Source of the DNA: CAYXVF01 sp964468125
GTDB taxonomy: Bacteria > Myxococcota > XYA12-FULL-58-9 > CAYXVF01
DNA length: 37,808 nucleotides
NCBI GenBank assembly: GCA_964468125.1
Contig: CAYXVF010000061.1
Coordinates: forward strand, 1-37,808
Direction of reading: 5' to 3'
Position 1 is the first letter of the stretch. Each line of letters opens with the position of its first letter. Below are positions 21,625-30,559 of this stretch, one piece after another. The notes beneath the pieces were generated by a model. It was not told the DNA's origin. It was given only the letters and a program-made list of their open reading frames with translations, and searched no databases. A program made the position numbers and the translations under genes.

Positions 21625-24435
21625 TCATCGAAGCAGGCGCGCGAGATAGCGTCCGGTGTGGCTGTCCGGGTGCGCAACGACTTCTTCCGGTGTGCCTTCG
21701 ATCAGAATTCGTCCGCCACCGTCGCCGCCCTCGGGTCCGAGGTCCACGACGTAGTCGGCGGTCTTGATGATGTCGAGGTTGTGCTCGATCACGACCACCG
21801 TGTTGCCGCTGTTGACGAGCTCGTGCAGGACCTCGAGCAGGCGCGCGACGTCATGAAAGTGCAGGCCCGTGCTCGGTTCGTCGAGGACATAGAGGGTCCG
21901 GCCGGTCGCCCGTTTGGACAGCTCGCGGGTCAGCTTGATCCGCTGTGCCTCCCCCCCGCTCAGGGTGGTGGCGGACTGGCCCAGATGCACGTAGTCGAGT
22001 CCCACCGAGCGTAGGGTCTCGAGCTTGCGGCGGATCTTCGGGACCGCACCGAGAAAATCGAGCGCCTGTTCTACGGTCATCTCGAGCACATCGGCGATCG
22101 ATGCACCTCGATACTCGATCTCGAGCGTTTCGCGATTGTAGCGTCGTCCTCCGCAAACGTCGCAGGTGACGAAGACGTCGGGGAGGAAATGCATTTCGAT
22201 CTTCTTGACCCCGTCCCCTTGGCAAGACTCGCAGCGGCCGCCCTTTACGTTAAAAGAGAAGCGTCCGCTCTTGTAGCCCCGTGTGCGCGATTCGGGGAGT
22301 CCCGCGAAGAGCTCGCGGACGAGATCGAAGACCCCCGTATAGGTCGCCGGGTTGCTGCGAGGCGTCCGGCCGATCGGACTCTGGTCGATCTCGATGATCT
22401 TGTCGATGTACTCGAGCCCCCCCACCGCGTCGTGTGGTGCTGGAGGCTCGCGAGAGTGGTAGATCGCGCGCGCAAATGCCCGGTAGAGCGTATCGTTGAC
22501 GAGCGTGCTCTTGCCGCTGCCACTCACTCCCGTCACGCAGGTGAGCGTACCGACCGGGATGTGAACATCCACCCCCTTGAGGTTGTTGCCCCGGGCACCG
22601 AGCACGGACAGAATCTCGCCGGTCCCTGGCCGGCGGGTCTGCGGCACAGGGATCGCGAGCCTGCCAGAGAGGTATTTTCCGGTGAGCGACGCCCGGGTCT
22701 TCTTCACCTTCGCCAACGAACCGTGGACGACGACCTCTCCGCCCAGGCGTCCGGCACCCGGCCCCATGTCCACGATGTGATCTGCCGCTCGAATCGTGTC
22801 TTCGTCGTGCTCGACGACGAGCACTGTGTTTCCACGGTCTCGCAAGGCGCGAAGTGTGTCGAGGAGCCGGTCGTTGTCGCGCTGGTGCAAGCCGATCGAA
22901 GGCTCATCGAGGACGTAGATCACCCCTTGAAGCGCGCTCCCGACCTGCGTCGCCAAACGAATTCGTTGCGCCTCACCGCCGCTCAGCGACGTGCTCTCGC
23001 GGTCGAGGGAAAGGTAGTCGAGGCCCACCGCGCGCAGAAATCGAAGGCGGTCTCCGACCTCTTTTCGCAGGGGCTCAGCCACCTGGCTGTCGCGATGGTT
23101 GAGCTCGAGGGTCTCGACGAATTCGGCCGCGTCTTTGATGGAGAGTGCCAGGAGCTCGTGAAGGGCTTTGCCGCCGACGTGCACGCGACGGGCGGCGCTC
23201 CGCAAGCGCGAGCCCTTGCAACTCGGGCAGGTCGTGCGCGACATGTACTTGCTGAGCTCTTCGCGTTGCTTGTCGCTCTCGGTCTCCCGGTAGCGCCGCT
23301 CGAGGTTGCGCATGACCCCTTCGAAGCTGCGCTGACTCTCCCAGGAGCTCTTTGAGCCCTCGAAGCGCATGGTCACTTCCGTCTCGCCGGTGCCGTAGAG
23401 GACTGCGTTCTGCACGTCTTCGGACAGGGACTCGAAGGGCTCGTCCACCGACGCGCCGTGATGCTCGAGGACTGCGCGCACCTGCCCCATGTAGTAGCCC
23501 TTGAACGCACCTGCGAAGACGGCAATGGCGCCATCGCGAATGGTCAGCGTCGGGTCCGGCACGACCCGATCGACATCGAACTCGGACTGAACCCCGAGAC
23601 CATCGCAGGTGGGGCATGCGCCCTGGGGCGAGTTGAAGGAGAAGAGCGCTGGCGTGAGCTCCGGCATCTCCTCGCCGTCGTCGTCGCTCGGGTAGCCTTC
23701 CTGAAGCAAGAGCGCTTCGCCCCCGACAACGTCGACCTCGAGTTTTCCTTTTCCCACCTCCAGGGCGAGCTCGACGGAGTCCGTCAGGCGCTGGCGCAGT
23801 CCGTCTTTGATCGCGAGGCGATCGATCACCACATCCACATCGTGTGACTTCTTTGCGTCTAGACTCTCGGTGTCACCGAGTTCCACGAGCTCGCCGTCGA
23901 TGCGAGCACGGACGAAGCCGCGCTTCTTGAGGCTTGCGAGCTCACGTTTGTGTGCGCCCTGCTTCGTTCGTGATACGGGGGAGAGGAGCATCAGCTTGGT
24001 CTTCTCCGGGAGCTCGAGAATTCGGTCGACGATCTGCTGCACTGTGAGCGACTCGAGATAGGCGCCGCGGGACTCGGACCACACGCGGCCCGTGCGCGCG
24101 TAGAGGACGCGGAGATAGTCGAGGATCTCCGTGAGCGTGCCAACCGTCGAGCGTGGGTTCTTCGAGGTGGTGCGCTGCTCAATCGAGATCGCGGGCGACA
24201 GGCCGTCGATTCGCTCCACGTTTGGCTTGGCGTTCTGGTCGAGGAACTGCCGCGCATAGGCGGAGAGGGACTCGACGTAGCGCCGCTGCCCTTCGGCGTA
24301 GATCGTGTCGAAGGCGAGGGAGCTCTTGCCGCTGCCGGAGACTCCGGTGATGACCACCAGCGCATCGCGGGGCAGGTCGAGATCGACTCCCTTGAGGTTG
24401 TGCTCTCGTGCTCCGCGAATGGCGATCACGTCCAT
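21625..24435 (-). CDS. uvrA: UvrABC excinuclease subunit A
   Basis: A 936-residue protein, the normal length for UvrA, the damage-recognising double ABC ATPase of nucleotide excision repair. Two Walker A sites are visible: GVSGSGKSSL (31-40) and GVSGSGKSTL in the second half; two ABC signatures LSGGEAQRI; and Walker B ends in YVLDEPS twice. Zinc modules are seen as CPTCDGLG, CPSCKGSRL and the C-terminal CESCQGDG paired with CDVCGGRRY, which binds damaged DNA. ATG 24435 begins MDVIAIRGAREHNLKGVDLD, matching family N-termini, so the longer frame to 24471 is rejected. It diverges from the HD-like gene; I see no convincing SOS box in the 79-bp gap. Confidence 0.97.
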   Translation of the reverse strand: MDVIAIRGAREHNLKGVDLDLPRDALVVITGVSGSGKSSLAFDTIYAEGQRRYVESLSAYARQFLDQNAKPNVERIDGLSPAISIEQRTTSKNPRSTVGTLTEILDYLRVLYARTGRVWSESRGAYLESLTVQQIVDRILELPEKTKLMLLSPVSRTKQGAHKRELASLKKRGFVRARIDGELVELGDTESLDAKKSHDVDVVIDRLAIKDGLRQRLTDSVELALEVGKGKLEVDVVGGEALLLQEGYPSDDDGEEMPELTPALFSFNSPQGACPTCDGLGVQSEFDVDRVVPDPTLTIRDGAIAVFAGAFKGYYMGQVRAVLEHHGASVDEPFESLSEDVQNAVLYGTGETEVTMRFEGSKSSWESQRSFEGVMRNLERRYRETESDKQREELSKYMSRTTCPSCKGSRLRSAARRVHVGGKALHELLALSIKDAAEFVETLELNHRDSQVAEPLRKEVGDRLRFLRAVGLDYLSLDRESTSLSGGEAQRIRLATQVGSALQGVIYVLDEPSIGLHQRDNDRLLDTLRALRDRGNTVLVVEHDEDTIRAADHIVDMGPGAGRLGGEVVVHGSLAKVKKTRASLTGKYLSGRLAIPVPQTRRPGTGEILSVLGARGNNLKGVDVHIPVGTLTCVTGVSGSGKSTLVNDTLYRAFARAIYHSREPPAPHDAVGGLEYIDKIIEIDQSPIGRTPRSNPATYTGVFDLVRELFAGLPESRTRGYKSGRFSFNVKGGRCESCQGDGVKKIEMHFLPDVFVTCDVCGGRRYNRETLEIEYRGASIADVLEMTVEQALDFLGAVPKIRRKLETLRSVGLDYVHLGQSATTLSGGEAQRIKLTRELSKRATGRTLYVLDEPSTGLHFHDVARLLEVLHELVNSGNTVVVIEHNLDIIKTADYVVDLGPEGGDGGGRILIEGTPEEVVAHPDSHTGRYLARLLR

Positions 24436-24514
24436 GGACGCTAACAAGGCTAAACTCCACCCGGAGGTCAACGGCCGCTCGCCATCTTGCCGCTCGTGGG
24501 GTTAAGCTCGACGC

Positions 24515-26020
24515 ATGGTGATCAAGAAGGCCGCAACCCCCCGCGGATTGCCTCCGATTCACCCGGGGCTCCAGCAGAAGATCCGCGAGGCGGAGGACGC
24601 GGAACGCGCTGGACGCACACCGCGCCGCCTGATCGCGGACGCACAGAAGATCCTCCGCCCGACCCTCGACGCGCGCGAGGCGATCCGAAAAGCACAGATC
24701 CGCACCATCGGTCTGATCGAGCCCGTGTACCGGGCGGAGGCGGACGGTCTCGGCGAAATCGCGGACAGCCCGGCCTTTCGACCCGGGGTGAACCTCGACG
24801 AGGTGTGGGATGGGCTGAGCGAGCAGGAAAAGATCCGCGCCGGCGCCGTCGAGCGCTTTCGCTTGGAGCTCGACGCGACCCTACGACGTGCCGCCAAACC
24901 CTGGAATGCACCGCACGTCGTGGCGAAGACATTGACTGGTCGCGTCCTTCGTCACGCGAGCGAGAACCTGCGCAGCTATGTCGCGGCCTTCGACGACCTC
25001 ATCGCCCCGGATGCCTACGCTCTCCTCCTACGTTTCATCGACGAGACCGAGACGCTCCTGCGCGACTGCATGCAACGAAAAGCCCTCAGCGGCGTCGAGG
25101 GGCCGACACTCGCCGAGCTCTTCGGGGATCTCGTGGAGAAGCTCGTCTACCAGGAGCTCATTTCGCGCAGGCGTGCGATGGGTGACCGGGGAATCCGCCG
25201 GATCTGCGCCAACATCGAGCTCGCCGAGACGCTCTACGGCGACCTCCTCGAACGTGGAATCGCCGAGCTGCGCCATCGACTCCTGATGCGGATCATTCAC
25301 GTTCACCAGGATCTGGGACACACCGCCTACGCCGCGCGCATGAGCTTTCGCGGTGGACGCCTTCATCGTGCCTACGGCGCTCGGATCTTCACCGACGAAA
25401 TGAACCGCTACCGGCCGCTGCTGAAGCCCGAAGAGCTCACTCTCGCCCGGGCGGCGGTGGCCACCCACGCCGATCCGGTCCTGCCTTTTGGCGAGGCGCT
25501 GGTCTTGGCACTGACGCGCGCCGTCGATCATCTCGCACCCTTCGCGCCGTACCGCCCGTTCCTCCACCTCCAGGGGGTCGACGGGATCGATGATTTCCTC
25601 GACGATCTCGTCGACCGGGCGCGTCGACGGGATCACGAGCAGTTCGTCGCCGCGCGCAACGCCTTCGGTCAGTACCTCGCCTATGAGAGTGAGCTCTCGC
25701 CGATCCTCCTCGAGGATATCCTGGCGAGTTTTCGCCCCTTTGAGCGCCTGGCGGAGCCCGTGGAGCTCGGTCCGGTCGCGGGCGAGGTCGATGCGCTGAG
25801 CCTCGAGCCTGAAGACGGCGGCACCCTTCGCGCCACCGTGACCCCGAACCCCTTCGTCGAGCGCTACCAGGTTTTGTTCGAGCATCAGCAGGACCAGCTG
25901 CTGCGCCTCGCGAAGCAGAGCGCTCTCACGCCCTTTCCACCGGAGAAACGCCAAACCCTCGCGCTCGGAGCGCGCGGGGAAGGCGAGACCGGGCGACTCC
26001 TGATAGAGTTTCGAGATTAA
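24515..26020 (+). CDS. Divergent HD-domain-like protein of unknown substrate
   Basis: A 501-residue soluble, mainly helical protein. Residues 225-345 carry a His/Asp pattern like an HD phosphohydrolase: IHVHQDLGH (H262, H264, D266, H269) where HD proteins have LLHDIGK; RLHRAYGARIF (H284) like the HPxxGAxI motif; VATHAD (H318, D320) like IxxHHE; and RAVDHLAPF (D338, H339) like the terminal Asp helix. The order and spacing suit a metal-dependent phosphohydrolase, possibly a nucleotide or second-messenger hydrolase, but the core HD pair is altered to HQD. The N-terminal 220 and C-terminal 150 residues match nothing I know. The HD assignment is an inference from motif order. The gene diverges from uvrA. 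Confidence 0.55.
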   Translation: MVIKKAATPRGLPPIHPGLQQKIREAEDAERAGRTPRRLIADAQKILRPTLDAREAIRKAQIRTIGLIEPVYRAEADGLGEIADSPAFRPGVNLDEVWDGLSEQEKIRAGAVERFRLELDATLRRAAKPWNAPHVVAKTLTGRVLRHASENLRSYVAAFDDLIAPDAYALLLRFIDETETLLRDCMQRKALSGVEGPTLAELFGDLVEKLVYQELISRRRAMGDRGIRRICANIELAETLYGDLLERGIAELRHRLLMRIIHVHQDLGHTAYAARMSFRGGRLHRAYGARIFTDEMNRYRPLLKPEELTLARAAVATHADPVLPFGEALVLALTRAVDHLAPFAPYRPFLHLQGVDGIDDFLDDLVDRARRRDHEQFVAARNAFGQYLAYESELSPILLEDILASFRPFERLAEPVELGPVAGEVDALSLEPEDGGTLRATVTPNPFVERYQVLFEHQQDQLLRLAKQSALTPFPPEKRQTLALGARGEGETGRLLIEFRD

Positions 26021-26158
26021 ACGTCGCGCTGTTCCGTTCTGGCCGGGGCTCTTGGACCCCCGAGTCAGCTCAGCACCGCCCTGAGGGGCGCGAATTCTTC
26101 GTTTGACGGCCGAGAAACGCCACTCGACCTTGGCACGTGTCTTGTAATTCAAGAGGGC

Positions 26159-26593
26159 ATGACGGTTTCTGCGCGCCCCCATTCACCCGTGCCCCTTCCC
26201 TCCCGGGAGGAGATCTCGCCGCGGCTCGAACAGCGGGCGCACGTGCGCGTTCCCGCGGTCGGTGCGGCGACGCTGACCCAGGGCGAGCAGTGCGCTGCCG
26301 GCGTCGTTCGAAACGTGTCCGCCCATGGCGCGTTCATCGCCACGAGTTTTTCGCTCAAGCCCGGTGCGGAGGTGACCGTTGATCTCGCGTTAGGAGGAGC
26401 TCACCGCGTGTCAGGCCGAGCCACAGTGCGGTGGGTACGCCCCCGAATCGACCGCAACCCCGACGTCGAAGCCGGCGTCGGGATCGAATTTGCCCCTACA
26501 GAAACCGAGGCCTTCGCAGCGATGGCGGACTTTGTTCGTGATCGCTTGGAGCGACTCGGTTTTTCCCACCCTTTTTCAAGCCCACCCCACTAA
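26159..26593 (+). CDS. PilZ-domain protein
   Basis: A 144-residue protein with both halves of the PilZ signature for cyclic di-GMP binding: an arginine motif RAHVR (RxxxR) in LEQRAHVRVPAVGAA, and NVSAHG (D/N-x-S-x-x-G) in VRNVSAHGAFIATSF. Strands of the PilZ barrel follow (VTVDLALGGAHRVSGRATVR, then AGVGIEFAPTE). It is a single-domain PilZ protein of the type common in Myxococcota, acting by binding a partner after ligand binding. GAGGG lies immediately before ATG 26159, slightly close. It is separated from neighbours by 138 and 163 nt, so it is probably transcribed alone. Confidence 0.88.
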   Translation: MTVSARPHSPVPLPSREEISPRLEQRAHVRVPAVGAATLTQGEQCAAGVVRNVSAHGAFIATSFSLKPGAEVTVDLALGGAHRVSGRATVRWVRPRIDRNPDVEAGVGIEFAPTETEAFAAMADFVRDRLERLGFSHPFSSPPH

Positions 26594-26622
26594 GAGACCT
26601 GCCAGTCATCCTCATGACGAAG

Positions 26623-26658
26623 GGCCGCCCGGCCCCACCCTCACTGGGTCGGGCGGCC
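26623..26658 (+). other. Strong 13-bp hairpin after the PilZ gene, without a U-tract
   Basis: GGCCGCCCGGCCC (26623-26635) pairs with GGGTCGGGCGGCC (26646-26658) with one G-U pair and a 10-nt loop. It lies 30 nt after the PilZ stop. The bases after the stem are not T-rich on either strand, so it is either a U-less terminator, an mRNA-stabilising hairpin or a DNA dyad. Confidence 0.6.
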
Positions 26659-26756
26659 GTCTGAGGGGCAGAAGCCGACCCGATTTCGGTCAAAAATCGA
26701 GACCTTGCCACGGCGCCGTCGCTCATAGGATTCTGTATGGAATGGGAGGTGCTGTC

Positions 26757-27038
26757 ATGACCAAGCCCGTGGCGGTGGAAGTCGGTTGGGAAGTCTTCAG
26801 CGCAGATGGGGAGACGGCCTTTGGGGCGGTCCGGGAGATTCACGCCGACCATCTCGTCGTCTTCGTCGAGGGCTTGAGCGATGTGGTCATTCCCGCGCAG
26901 TCGGTGACCGATGTGCACTACGAAAAGGTCCTCGTCGACGTGAGCACGCTCGACGAAGAGGTCCGCAAAGCGATCGGCGCCGCCCACGACGACGAAACTT
27001 ACGACCCGGACCTGGATGAGCCCGACGACGTCGATTGA
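26757..27038 (+). CDS. Small PRC-barrel-like (DUF2171-type) protein
   Basis: A 93-residue protein beginning MTKPVAVEVGWEVFSADGE, followed by strands GAVREIHADHLVVFVEGLSD and VVIPAQSVTDVHYEKVLVDV. The spacing of strands and the phrase VxIPxxxVxxV are like DUF2171/PRC-barrel proteins, small beta-barrels that bind partners or surfaces. The last 25 residues are very acidic (DDETYDPDLDEPDDVD). GGGAGGT eight bases before ATG 26757 is one of the best ribosome binding sites in the window and decides this start over the frame opening at 26490. Its stop overlaps a TTG that could start the next gene, so the two are probably co-transcribed. Confidence 0.7.
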   Translation: MTKPVAVEVGWEVFSADGETAFGAVREIHADHLVVFVEGLSDVVIPAQSVTDVHYEKVLVDVSTLDEEVRKAIGAAHDDETYDPDLDEPDDVD

Positions 27039-27058
27039 TCGAGCGTAGGCGGGACGCG

Positions 27059-27730
27059 GTGAAACGGTTTCTGAGTCGCATGGCCGGCGCGCTGATCGCC
27101 GCGATCACCCTGTTACTCACGCTCACCTGCCGGCGCAGGCGCCTTGAGGACAGCCGACCCGCGCTTCGGGCGGCCGGTCGACCCTACGTGCTGGCCGGTC
27201 TGCACGCCCATCAGGCCGCGATGGTCTTCTTCAATGATGAGCCTGCGCTCGCCGCGGTGGTCAGCCGCTCCACGGACGGCGATCTGCTCGTGCCGGCCCT
27301 CCGGGTGCGGCGGGTCGTGCCCGTGCGTGGCTCCTCCGCAAAGAACGGCCGAGACAAAGGCGGTGCCCGGGCCCTCGTTTCCATGATCAAACACGTGCGC
27401 GACGGCGGGGTGGGCATCATCACCGTCGACGGACCCAGGGGGCCCCGGGGGTCGGTCCAGCCAGGGATCGTGAAGCTCGCCGAGCGCACCGGTGCGGTGA
27501 TCGTACCCGTACTTCTGGTTCCGAATCTGCGAGTCGTTCTCGGAAGGACCTGGGACCGAATGCAGATCCCTCTGCCCTTTGCCCGTCTCGACTACGCTTT
27601 TGGTGAGCCCCTCGACTCTGCGGCCCATGACGCCGAGTCGCTCCGCCGGGCGCTCCGCGAGTCCCTCCGCGGGCTCGAGGAACGCTACGACCCGAAAGAA
27701 TCTGCGCTCACGGTTGCCCCTTCAGCGTGA
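27059..27730 (+). CDS. DUF374-type lysophospholipid acyltransferase-like membrane protein
   Basis: About 223 residues. A basic N-terminus is followed by one hydrophobic anchor (MAGALIAAITLLLTLTC). The DUF374 core is visible: VLAGLHAHQAAMVFF, SRSTDGDLLVPALRVRRVVP, RGSSAKNGRDKGGARAL, and the diagnostic VDGPRGPRGSVQPGIVKLAE. The family belongs to the LPLAT acyltransferases and is thought to act on lipid A or phospholipids at the inner membrane. The start is uncertain: TTG 27035 overlapping the previous stop, GTG 27059 after GGCGGG, or ATG 27080; GTG 27059 is chosen for its spacing. The end overlaps the convergent pdxA by 9 bp. Confidence 0.82.
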   Translation: MKRFLSRMAGALIAAITLLLTLTCRRRRLEDSRPALRAAGRPYVLAGLHAHQAAMVFFNDEPALAAVVSRSTDGDLLVPALRVRRVVPVRGSSAKNGRDKGGARALVSMIKHVRDGGVGIITVDGPRGPRGSVQPGIVKLAERTGAVIVPVLLVPNLRVVLGRTWDRMQIPLPFARLDYAFGEPLDSAAHDAESLRRALRESLRGLEERYDPKESALTVAPSA

Positions 27731-28633
27731 CGCGATGCGTACGGCCCAGCGCAGCGCAGCGTCCATTCCCGCGGGGTCGATGCGCGCGGTCCCCACCCGG
27801 TCATAGGCGGTGCCGTGGTCCGGCGATGTGCGCGGGACACTCAGTCCCAGAGTCACATTTGTGGTCTCGCCAAATCCCAGGAGCTTCAGGGGAATCAACG
27901 CCTGGTCGTGGTAGAGACTCACCACCGCGTCGAGCTCGCCGTCGAGGGCCATCCGAAACACCGCATCGGCCGGCAAGGGGCCGTGGAGGTCGATGCCGGC
28001 GGCGCGTGCGCTCAGCACGGCGGGCGCGAGGATTTCGATCTCTTCCCGCCCGAGGAGACCCGACTCGCCGGCATGGGGATTCAATGCGGCAAGCCCCAAG
28101 CGCGGTGCATCGATAGCAGTCCACTTCTTCAACGCCTGCTCGAGCAGGTACGCGACCTCGACGATCCGAGCGGCGCTCAGCGAGCGGATGGCGTCTTTCA
28201 GTGGCAGGTGCGTGGTCACGAGAGCCGCTCGCAGGCGTTCGCCAAAAAACGCCATGGCGGTGGCTCCGGTACCGAGCTCCCGAGCGAGAATCTCCGTGTG
28301 GCCGCGGTCGGCGCTGCCGGCGAGCGCCAGCGCTTCCTTTGAAAGCGGGGCGGTGCACAGCGCGTCCACGTCTCCCCGCTGCGCGTGCTCGATGGCGCTC
28401 ATCAACGCGTGCAGCGCCGCCGAGCCGCTCGCCGCGCTCGGACGGCCACGCGGTCCGTCAAACGCTGGTCCCAGCACCGCCCGCGCTCCCGCCGTCTCGG
28501 CGATCGGTCCGGCAATGTTCGCCGGACCGAAGAGCACGTAGTCCGCCGCGTCGTTCAGCGCGAGGGCGACCACCTCCGGTCCGATCCCGGCGGGGTCGCC
28601 CAAAGTCACTGCGATGCGAGGTCTATTTGACAC
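27722..28633 (-). CDS. pdxA: 4-hydroxythreonine-4-phosphate dehydrogenase
   Basis: A 303-residue cytoplasmic enzyme that oxidises 4-phosphohydroxy-threonine in the DXP-dependent route to pyridoxal phosphate. Family signatures are clear: VTLGDPAGIGPEV at the N-terminus, GHTEILARELG, NPHAGESGLLGREE and SLYHDQALIPLK with metal-binding His, and TSPDHGTAYDRVG near the C-terminus. The start is a GTG at 28633, which gives the expected N-terminus. It follows surA by 8 nt, the same surA-pdxA order as in E. coli. It is slightly shorter than the usual 320-330 residues but all motifs are kept. Confidence 0.96.
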   Translation of the reverse strand: MSNRPRIAVTLGDPAGIGPEVVALALNDAADYVLFGPANIAGPIAETAGARAVLGPAFDGPRGRPSAASGSAALHALMSAIEHAQRGDVDALCTAPLSKEALALAGSADRGHTEILARELGTGATAMAFFGERLRAALVTTHLPLKDAIRSLSAARIVEVAYLLEQALKKWTAIDAPRLGLAALNPHAGESGLLGREEIEILAPAVLSARAAGIDLHGPLPADAVFRMALDGELDAVVSLYHDQALIPLKLLGFGETTNVTLGLSVPRTSPDHGTAYDRVGTARIDPAGMDAALRWAVRIASR

Positions 28634-28641
28634 GGCTGGGT

Positions 28642-29634
28642 CTAGAGACGCACTTCGACGAACGACTTCTGGCGCAGCTCATCGACCCAGGCGTTCATCT
28701 GGCGTTCCAGCTCTTCTTGGTAGAGCTCGTTCTGGATCGGCGTGAGCTCCTGGGGCGTTTGACAGCCTTCGTCGCTCACCTCGCGCGAGCGCACGCGGAT
28801 CAGGTGAAACCCAAACTGTGTGCGGACCGGCTCGGAGATCAAACCGATGTCTTGGCTGAACGCGGCCTCTTCAAACGCTTGAAGCATTTCGCCACGCGCA
28901 AAGCAGCCCAGATCGCCTTCCTTGGCGCCGGTGTCGTCGGAGAAGCGCGTTGCGAGCTCCTCGAAGCTCTCGCCCGCATCGATGCGTTCCTTGATTTCGA
29001 CCGCCCGGGCCCGAACCTGCTCTGCCGCCGCTTCAGTGGTTCCATTCGGCACCTTCAGGAGGATGTGCGAGGCGCAGACCCTTTGATTCGAGCCCACCAC
29101 GCCTTTGCGTTTTCGCTCGAGGCAGCGTCGCTTCACCGTTTCTTCGTTCACCTCGACTTTGCCCTGCACCTGGAACTGCACGAGGCGAGAGCGCTCGATC
29201 TGCTTGCGGAGCTTCTTGCGGTACTCGCTCCAAGACATCCCCTGGCTGTAGAGCGCCGACTGGAGCTGCTCCCGCGTCAGGTTGTTCATCTTCTGGACCT
29301 CGTCGATCGCGCGGTCGACGTCCTGGTCCGAGACCGAGAGCTTTTCCGAGTTCGATTCGATCTCTTTGTCGATCATCCGCTCCCGGATCTCGAGGTCCAA
29401 CACCTTCACGAGGATCGATCGCTTCCGCTCACGTCGTTCCTGCGGGTCTTCGATCTCTTCGAGCTGGGGAAGGTACTCTTTCGCCTTGTCCTCCAGCTCA
29501 CGTACGGTGATGATCTCGTCTTCGATCACCGCAGCGATCCGGTCAACGACCTCGCGCTCGGCGAAAGCGACGCCACTAAACGTCAGAATCGCGAGACCAA
29601 CGACGATCCGAGAAGCCTCAGTAGATACTCGCAA
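28642..29634 (-). CDS. surA: Periplasmic peptidyl-prolyl isomerase/chaperone, SurA-like
   Basis: A 330-residue protein with a signal peptide ending GVAFA. The N-terminal helical chaperone part (VVDRIAAVIEDEIITVRELE, then MNNLTREQLQSALYSQGMSW) matches SurA_N, and one parvulin domain follows: CASHILLKV, FEELATRFSDDTGAKEGDLG, FARGEMLQAFEEAAFS, TQFGFHLIRV. SurA escorts outer-membrane proteins through the periplasm. E. coli SurA has two parvulin domains; this one has one. The start is TTG 29634, chosen because AGGAG lies seven bases upstream and it puts the signal peptide at the N-terminus; the reading overlaps the upstream gene by 17 nt. Linked to pdxA. Confidence 0.88.
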   Translation of the reverse strand: MRVSTEASRIVVGLAILTFSGVAFAEREVVDRIAAVIEDEIITVRELEDKAKEYLPQLEEIEDPQERRERKRSILVKVLDLEIRERMIDKEIESNSEKLSVSDQDVDRAIDEVQKMNNLTREQLQSALYSQGMSWSEYRKKLRKQIERSRLVQFQVQGKVEVNEETVKRRCLERKRKGVVGSNQRVCASHILLKVPNGTTEAAAEQVRARAVEIKERIDAGESFEELATRFSDDTGAKEGDLGCFARGEMLQAFEEAAFSQDIGLISEPVRTQFGFHLIRVRSREVSDEGCQTPQELTPIQNELYQEELERQMNAWVDELRQKSFVEVRL

Positions 29635-30559
29635 GCCGGTTCTCCTTGATTTCGATCGGCGTCGCTTCGCGCAGCTTCTGCACAAAACTCACCTGCATGT
29701 CGCGTTGCTTCTTCTCCAAGAGCAGGGCTTCGATTTCCTGGCGGACGAGCTCGAGGGGGCGCGCGGTTTCCGGCCGCTTTTCCACCACCTTGAAGAGATG
29801 AAATCCGTAGTCGCTCGCCACGACCTGGTCGACGACCCCTTCCCTCTTCGCACCAAAACAAACGTCGTCGAAGATTCTGGGCATTTCACCGCGCTCAAAG
29901 AACCCGAGCTCGCCGCCGGACTTCCCTTCGGGGCTCTTCGAGTACTGCATGGCCGCTTCCTCGAAGGGCAGCCCATGCTTGATCTCCTTCAGCACCTCTT
30001 TGGCCTTTTCCTCGGTCTGGACCACGATGTGGCGTGCGCGCACCTGCTCCGGAGCGACCGCGATCTCCGGATGGGCCTCGAGATAATCCTCGACCTCTTC
30101 GTCCGTCACCGCGACGCGCGGGAAGACGTGGTCGCGGAAGAACCGGCGAACGGTGAGGAGCGTTCGGATCTCTCGCTTCAGCTCGGCAGGAGTGACATCG
30201 CGTTCTTTGAGATTCTCTTCGAACTCGGTGCCAGGCCAGGCCCGCTTCATCCGCTCGAACTCCGCTTCGACCTCGTCGATCCCGACCAGGACGTTCTGGG
30301 CCTCTGCTTCCCGAAGGACGAGTTTTCGCTCGATCAGATTCTCAATCAATGTGCGCTTCTGCATGCTCGCGGTGGTCGCGGAGATCAGGGTGTCGTTCTG
30401 ATCGATGCGAAGGCGAGCAAGCTCCCGTTGAAACTCCTCGACGGAGACCGGGACCCCTCCCACCATGGCCACCACCTGCTCCTCGGGGGTTTTCTCCGCC
30501 GTGTTCGTGCAGGCGAGCAACGCCAGAAGCAGGCCGAAGGTTCCTCGTGCCATTCTCAT
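29618..30559 (-). CDS. Parvulin-type peptidyl-prolyl isomerase, lipoprotein
   Basis: A 313-residue protein with lipoprotein signal LLLALLACTNT. The N-terminal SurA-like segment includes PVSVEEFQRELARLRID and RTLIENLIERKLVLREAEAQ. The parvulin domain is intact: VRARHIVVQTEEKAKEVLKE, YSKSPEGKSGGELGFFERGE, MPRIFDDVCFG and SDYGFHLFKVVEKRP. As a lipoprotein it is a PrsA-like foldase acting on exported proteins at a membrane surface. The ATG at 30559 overlaps the preceding stop as ATGA and follows GAGAGAG. It is the second of three consecutive foldase genes, each with a different envelope targeting signal. Confidence 0.9.
   Translation of the reverse strand: MRMARGTFGLLLALLACTNTAEKTPEEQVVAMVGGVPVSVEEFQRELARLRIDQNDTLISATTASMQKRTLIENLIERKLVLREAEAQNVLVGIDEVEAEFERMKRAWPGTEFEENLKERDVTPAELKREIRTLLTVRRFFRDHVFPRVAVTDEEVEDYLEAHPEIAVAPEQVRARHIVVQTEEKAKEVLKEIKHGLPFEEAAMQYSKSPEGKSGGELGFFERGEMPRIFDDVCFGAKREGVVDQVVASDYGFHLFKVVEKRPETARPLELVRQEIEALLLEKKQRDMQVSFVQKLREATPIEIKENRLASIY

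Noticed and set aside
24436..24514. Possible SOS/LexA box between uvrA and the divergent gene
   Set aside because: No GTTC-N-GAAC or CTGT-N8-ACAG dyad is present in the gap.
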